From assembly GCA_003022505.1 (NCBI GenBank), contig PXTQ01000100.1, forward strand, positions 1-14,469: DNA of 14,469 bases, written 5' to 3'. The first letter of the stretch is position 1, and each line of letters begins with the position of its first letter. Made by a program: the position numbers and the translations under genes. Source of the DNA: Bacteroidetes bacterium QS_8_64_10 (GTDB taxonomy: Bacteria > Bacteroidota > Rhodothermia > Rhodothermales > Salinibacteraceae). The notes under the pieces were generated by a model. That model saw nothing but the letters and a program-made list of their open reading frames with translations. It had not been told where the DNA came from and searched no databases. Of this stretch, positions 13,171 to 14,469 are shown piece after piece.

Positions 13171-13983
13171 ATGAAGCTAGTTCCCTTTCTTCTGATGCTC
13201 CCGCAGCAGGCCGCCGAAGCCACCGGCGGCGATCAAGGCGTCATCAACGAACTGGTAAGCCGGTTCAACGAAGGCGGGGGCTGGATGTGGCCCGTGCTCA
13301 TCTGCCTGATTATCGGGCTGGCTATCGCCTTCGAGCGCATCATCACGCTCAACATGGCCGACATCAACACGCGCAAGTTCATCCTGAAAGTGAAGCGCGC
13401 CCTCGATGAAGGCGGCGTGCCGGCTGCCGAAGAGATCTGCGCCAAGCAGCGCGGCCCGGTGGCGAGCGTCTTTCAGGCGGGCCTGCTTCGCGCCGACGAG
13501 GGCGTGGAGGCTGCCGAAAAAGCCGTCGTCAGCTACGGCTCCATCGAAATGAGCTTCCTGGAGCGCGGCCTCGTCTGGCTGAGCCTCTTTATCAGCGTGG
13601 CCCCGATGCTCGGCTTCCTCGGCACCGTAATCGGCATGATCCGGGCGTTCGACGCCATCGAGCAGGCCGGTGACATCTCGCCGAGTCTGGTGGCCGGCGG
13701 CATCAAAGTGGCGCTTCTCACCACGGCCTTCGGCCTCATCGTGGCCGTCATCCTGCAATTTTTCTACAACTACGCCGTCAGCAAGATCGACCGCCTCGTG
13801 GCCGAAATGGAAGACGCCTCCATCGAGCTGATCGACTCGCTGGTGCTGATGAAGTCGGGCCGACCCATCACCGAAGACCGCTCGGCCGAGAGCATCGGCG
13901 AGAGCACGGGCGAGCGCGTCGCCGAAAGTAGCGCCGACAGCGACTCGACGACCGGCTCGGATCCGTCGAAGACGAGCGTGTAG
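13171..13983 (+). CDS. exbB: ExbB/TolQ/MotA-family proton channel protein
   Basis: ExbB with ExbD uses the proton gradient to energise TonB (or TolA) across the periplasm. The 270-residue product has an N-terminal hydrophobic leader (residues 1-17) and three membrane segments: about 39-60 (WMWPVLICLIIGLAIAFERI), 133-160 (with APMLGFLGTVIGMIRAF) and 176-203 (KVALLTTAFGLIVAVILQFF). The cytoplasmic loop between the first two and the LTTAFGL motif are standard. The last 40 residues are rich in Asp, Glu, Ser and Thr, which fits a halophile, but that is inference. It starts at ATG 13171. A small membrane protein gene follows; exbD and tonB would be expected beyond the window. ExbB is preferred over TolQ only by general similarity. 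Confidence 0.9.
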   Translation: MKLVPFLLMLPQQAAEATGGDQGVINELVSRFNEGGGWMWPVLICLIIGLAIAFERIITLNMADINTRKFILKVKRALDEGGVPAAEEICAKQRGPVASVFQAGLLRADEGVEAAEKAVVSYGSIEMSFLERGLVWLSLFISVAPMLGFLGTVIGMIRAFDAIEQAGDISPSLVAGGIKVALLTTAFGLIVAVILQFFYNYAVSKIDRLVAEMEDASIELIDSLVLMKSGRPITEDRSAESIGESTGERVAESSADSDSTTGSDPSKTSV

Positions 13984-14058
13984 CGCCAGCTTCCGCAGGC
14001 TTCGCCGGCGTGTGTACGTTCGGAGGGGGGCTGGTACGTCCACCATCCGAATCGGCGT

Positions 14059-14091
14059 AACCTGCAACTTGTCAACCTGCAAACCCGAAAC
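14059..14091 (+). repeat. AACYTGC heptad array immediately before the small membrane protein gene
   Basis: Units AACCTGC, AACTTGT, AACCTGC and an 8-base variant occur in tandem with one extra C between the second and third, the same layout as at 6326-6357 before tyrS. The array ends about 10 bases before the ATG at 14102. Seen directly; role unknown. Confidence 0.55.
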
Positions 14092-14101
14092 TGATTAAGC
14101 C

Positions 14102-14377
14102 ATGCAAGCTATCGTCCCCTGGGCCATCTGGGCCGGTCTCATTCTCGCCGTTCTGGGTGTCGTTCTCATTCTCATTTTCGGCGTTGTGAGCCTCGTACGC
14201 GGCAAAACGCGCCTGATCTCTATTGCCATCATCGCTATCCCGGCCGTCGTGCTCGGCGTGCTCTGGCTCCTCGGTATGACCTGGGCGCAGGCGGCCATCT
14301 GGACGGCCGTGGTTATGTTCGTGCTCGGTTTGCTCGGTCTGTTTGCGGGCGGCGTGCGCGACGTGATTGGCGTATAG
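14102..14377 (+). CDS. Small integral membrane protein of unknown function
   Basis: This 91-residue, very hydrophobic protein has three likely membrane segments: about 6-30 (WAIWAGLILAVLGVVLILIF), 37-58 (RLISIAIIAIPAVVLGVLWL) and 62-83 (AQAAIWTAVVMFVLGLLGLF). A short basic turn, RGKTR, lies between the first two, so that loop is probably cytoplasmic. I recognise no family. It follows exbB by 118 bases on the same strand and is probably part of that locus, where it could be an accessory subunit; this is inference from position only. Heptad arrays lie on both sides, forward before the start and reversed after the stop. Confidence 0.7.
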   Translation: MQAIVPWAIWAGLILAVLGVVLILIFGVVSLVRGKTRLISIAIIAIPAVVLGVLWLLGMTWAQAAIWTAVVMFVLGLLGLFAGGVRDVIGV

Positions 14378-14379
14378 AT

Positions 14380-14414
14380 GGTTGCAAGTTGGCAAGTTTG
14401 CAGGTTGCAAGTTC
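14380..14414 (-). repeat. AACYTGC heptad array in reverse orientation
   Basis: Units read on the plus strand as GTTGCAA, GTTGGCAA, GTTTGCAG and GTTGCAA, i.e. the reverse complement of the AACYTGC family, starting two bases after the stop of the small membrane protein. With the forward array at 14059 it brackets that gene as an inverted pair. The last 55 bases of the window show no gene. Confidence 0.55.
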
Positions 14415-14469
14415 GAGGGGCTTGGTTCCTTTACTGATCGAACATAGCTTGCTAAAAAGCGAGCCGGGG

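Noticed and set aside
13177..14082. A 301-codon minus-strand frame over exbB
   Set aside because: Mirror of the ExbB codons, His/Asp/Ala-rich, no recognisable motif; ExbB has clear membrane segments.
676..14414. CRISPR-like array made of the short repeats
   Set aside because: Units are 7 bases, contiguous, without spacers, and dispersed over many gaps; no cas genes are present.
14447..14466. Hairpin GCTTGC-TAAAAA-GCGAGC at the window end
   Set aside because: Only six pairs with one wobble, and the sequence that would show a T tract or next gene is outside the window.
1..14469. Programmed frameshifting or translational bypassing as the reason for the split hemC and obgE frames
   Set aside because: These mechanisms need the coding information to be present. 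Here conserved codons are missing, so recoding could not restore a normal protein, and no slippery site is seen at the joins.

Overview
The window is a high-GC bacterial chromosome segment of mostly housekeeping genes. I see no phage, IS element, CRISPR array, tRNA or rRNA. The product set fits the Bacteroidota/Rhodothermota side of the tree: a hemA-hemC-hemD run, a bacilliredoxin of the YphP/YqiW type, a KMSKS-type TyrRS, an ExbB with an acidic Ser/Asp tail, and starts that mostly lack a Shine-Dalgarno but sit behind AT-rich leaders. A halophilic Rhodothermales (Salinibacter-like) source is my best guess from family knowledge; it was not tested.

Layout. 2-2672 (+): 3' end of hemA, a broken hemC, a decayed two-gene PIN-domain (toxin-antitoxin-like) remnant, and hemD, all tetrapyrrole synthesis apart from the remnant. 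2809-5406 (-): maf, mtgA, greA and an NlpC/P60 cell-wall hydrolase, with a clear intrinsic terminator between the last two. 5595-7986 (+): bacilliredoxin, tyrS and a small lipoprotein. 8049-8489 (-): rnhA. 8763-13034 (+): obgE (broken), a 40-codon gene remnant on the opposite strand, dprA and an S41 C-terminal processing protease with its own terminator. 13171-14377 (+): an ExbB-type proton channel and a small membrane protein, probably the start of a TonB/ExbB/ExbD energising cluster that continues beyond the window.

Two things stand out. First, four recognisable genes lack a short internal block while the rest of each protein looks normal: hemC (about 31-33 residues plus a frameshift, removing the PAxGQGA region), obgE (about 29 residues plus a frameshift, removing the end of the Gly-rich Obg domain), dprA (about 18 residues in frame, removing the GxGxDxxYP segment) and the NlpC/P60 gene (part of its lipoprotein signal peptide plus a frameshift). 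The PIN remnant may show the same. Two of these genes are normally essential, so assembly or amplification error is the leading explanation, but the clustering deserves a read-level check.

Second, most intergenic gaps carry short sequences with a 7-base period in several unrelated families (ACGCAWT, AACYTGC, AATCCAA, GGACSGC, roughly ACGATTG). Several are arranged as inverted arms, and two copies of the AACYTGC family end within 7-13 bases of a start codon. They resemble the heptanucleotide STRR repeats described in cyanobacteria and are the main sequence structure that the genes do not explain.
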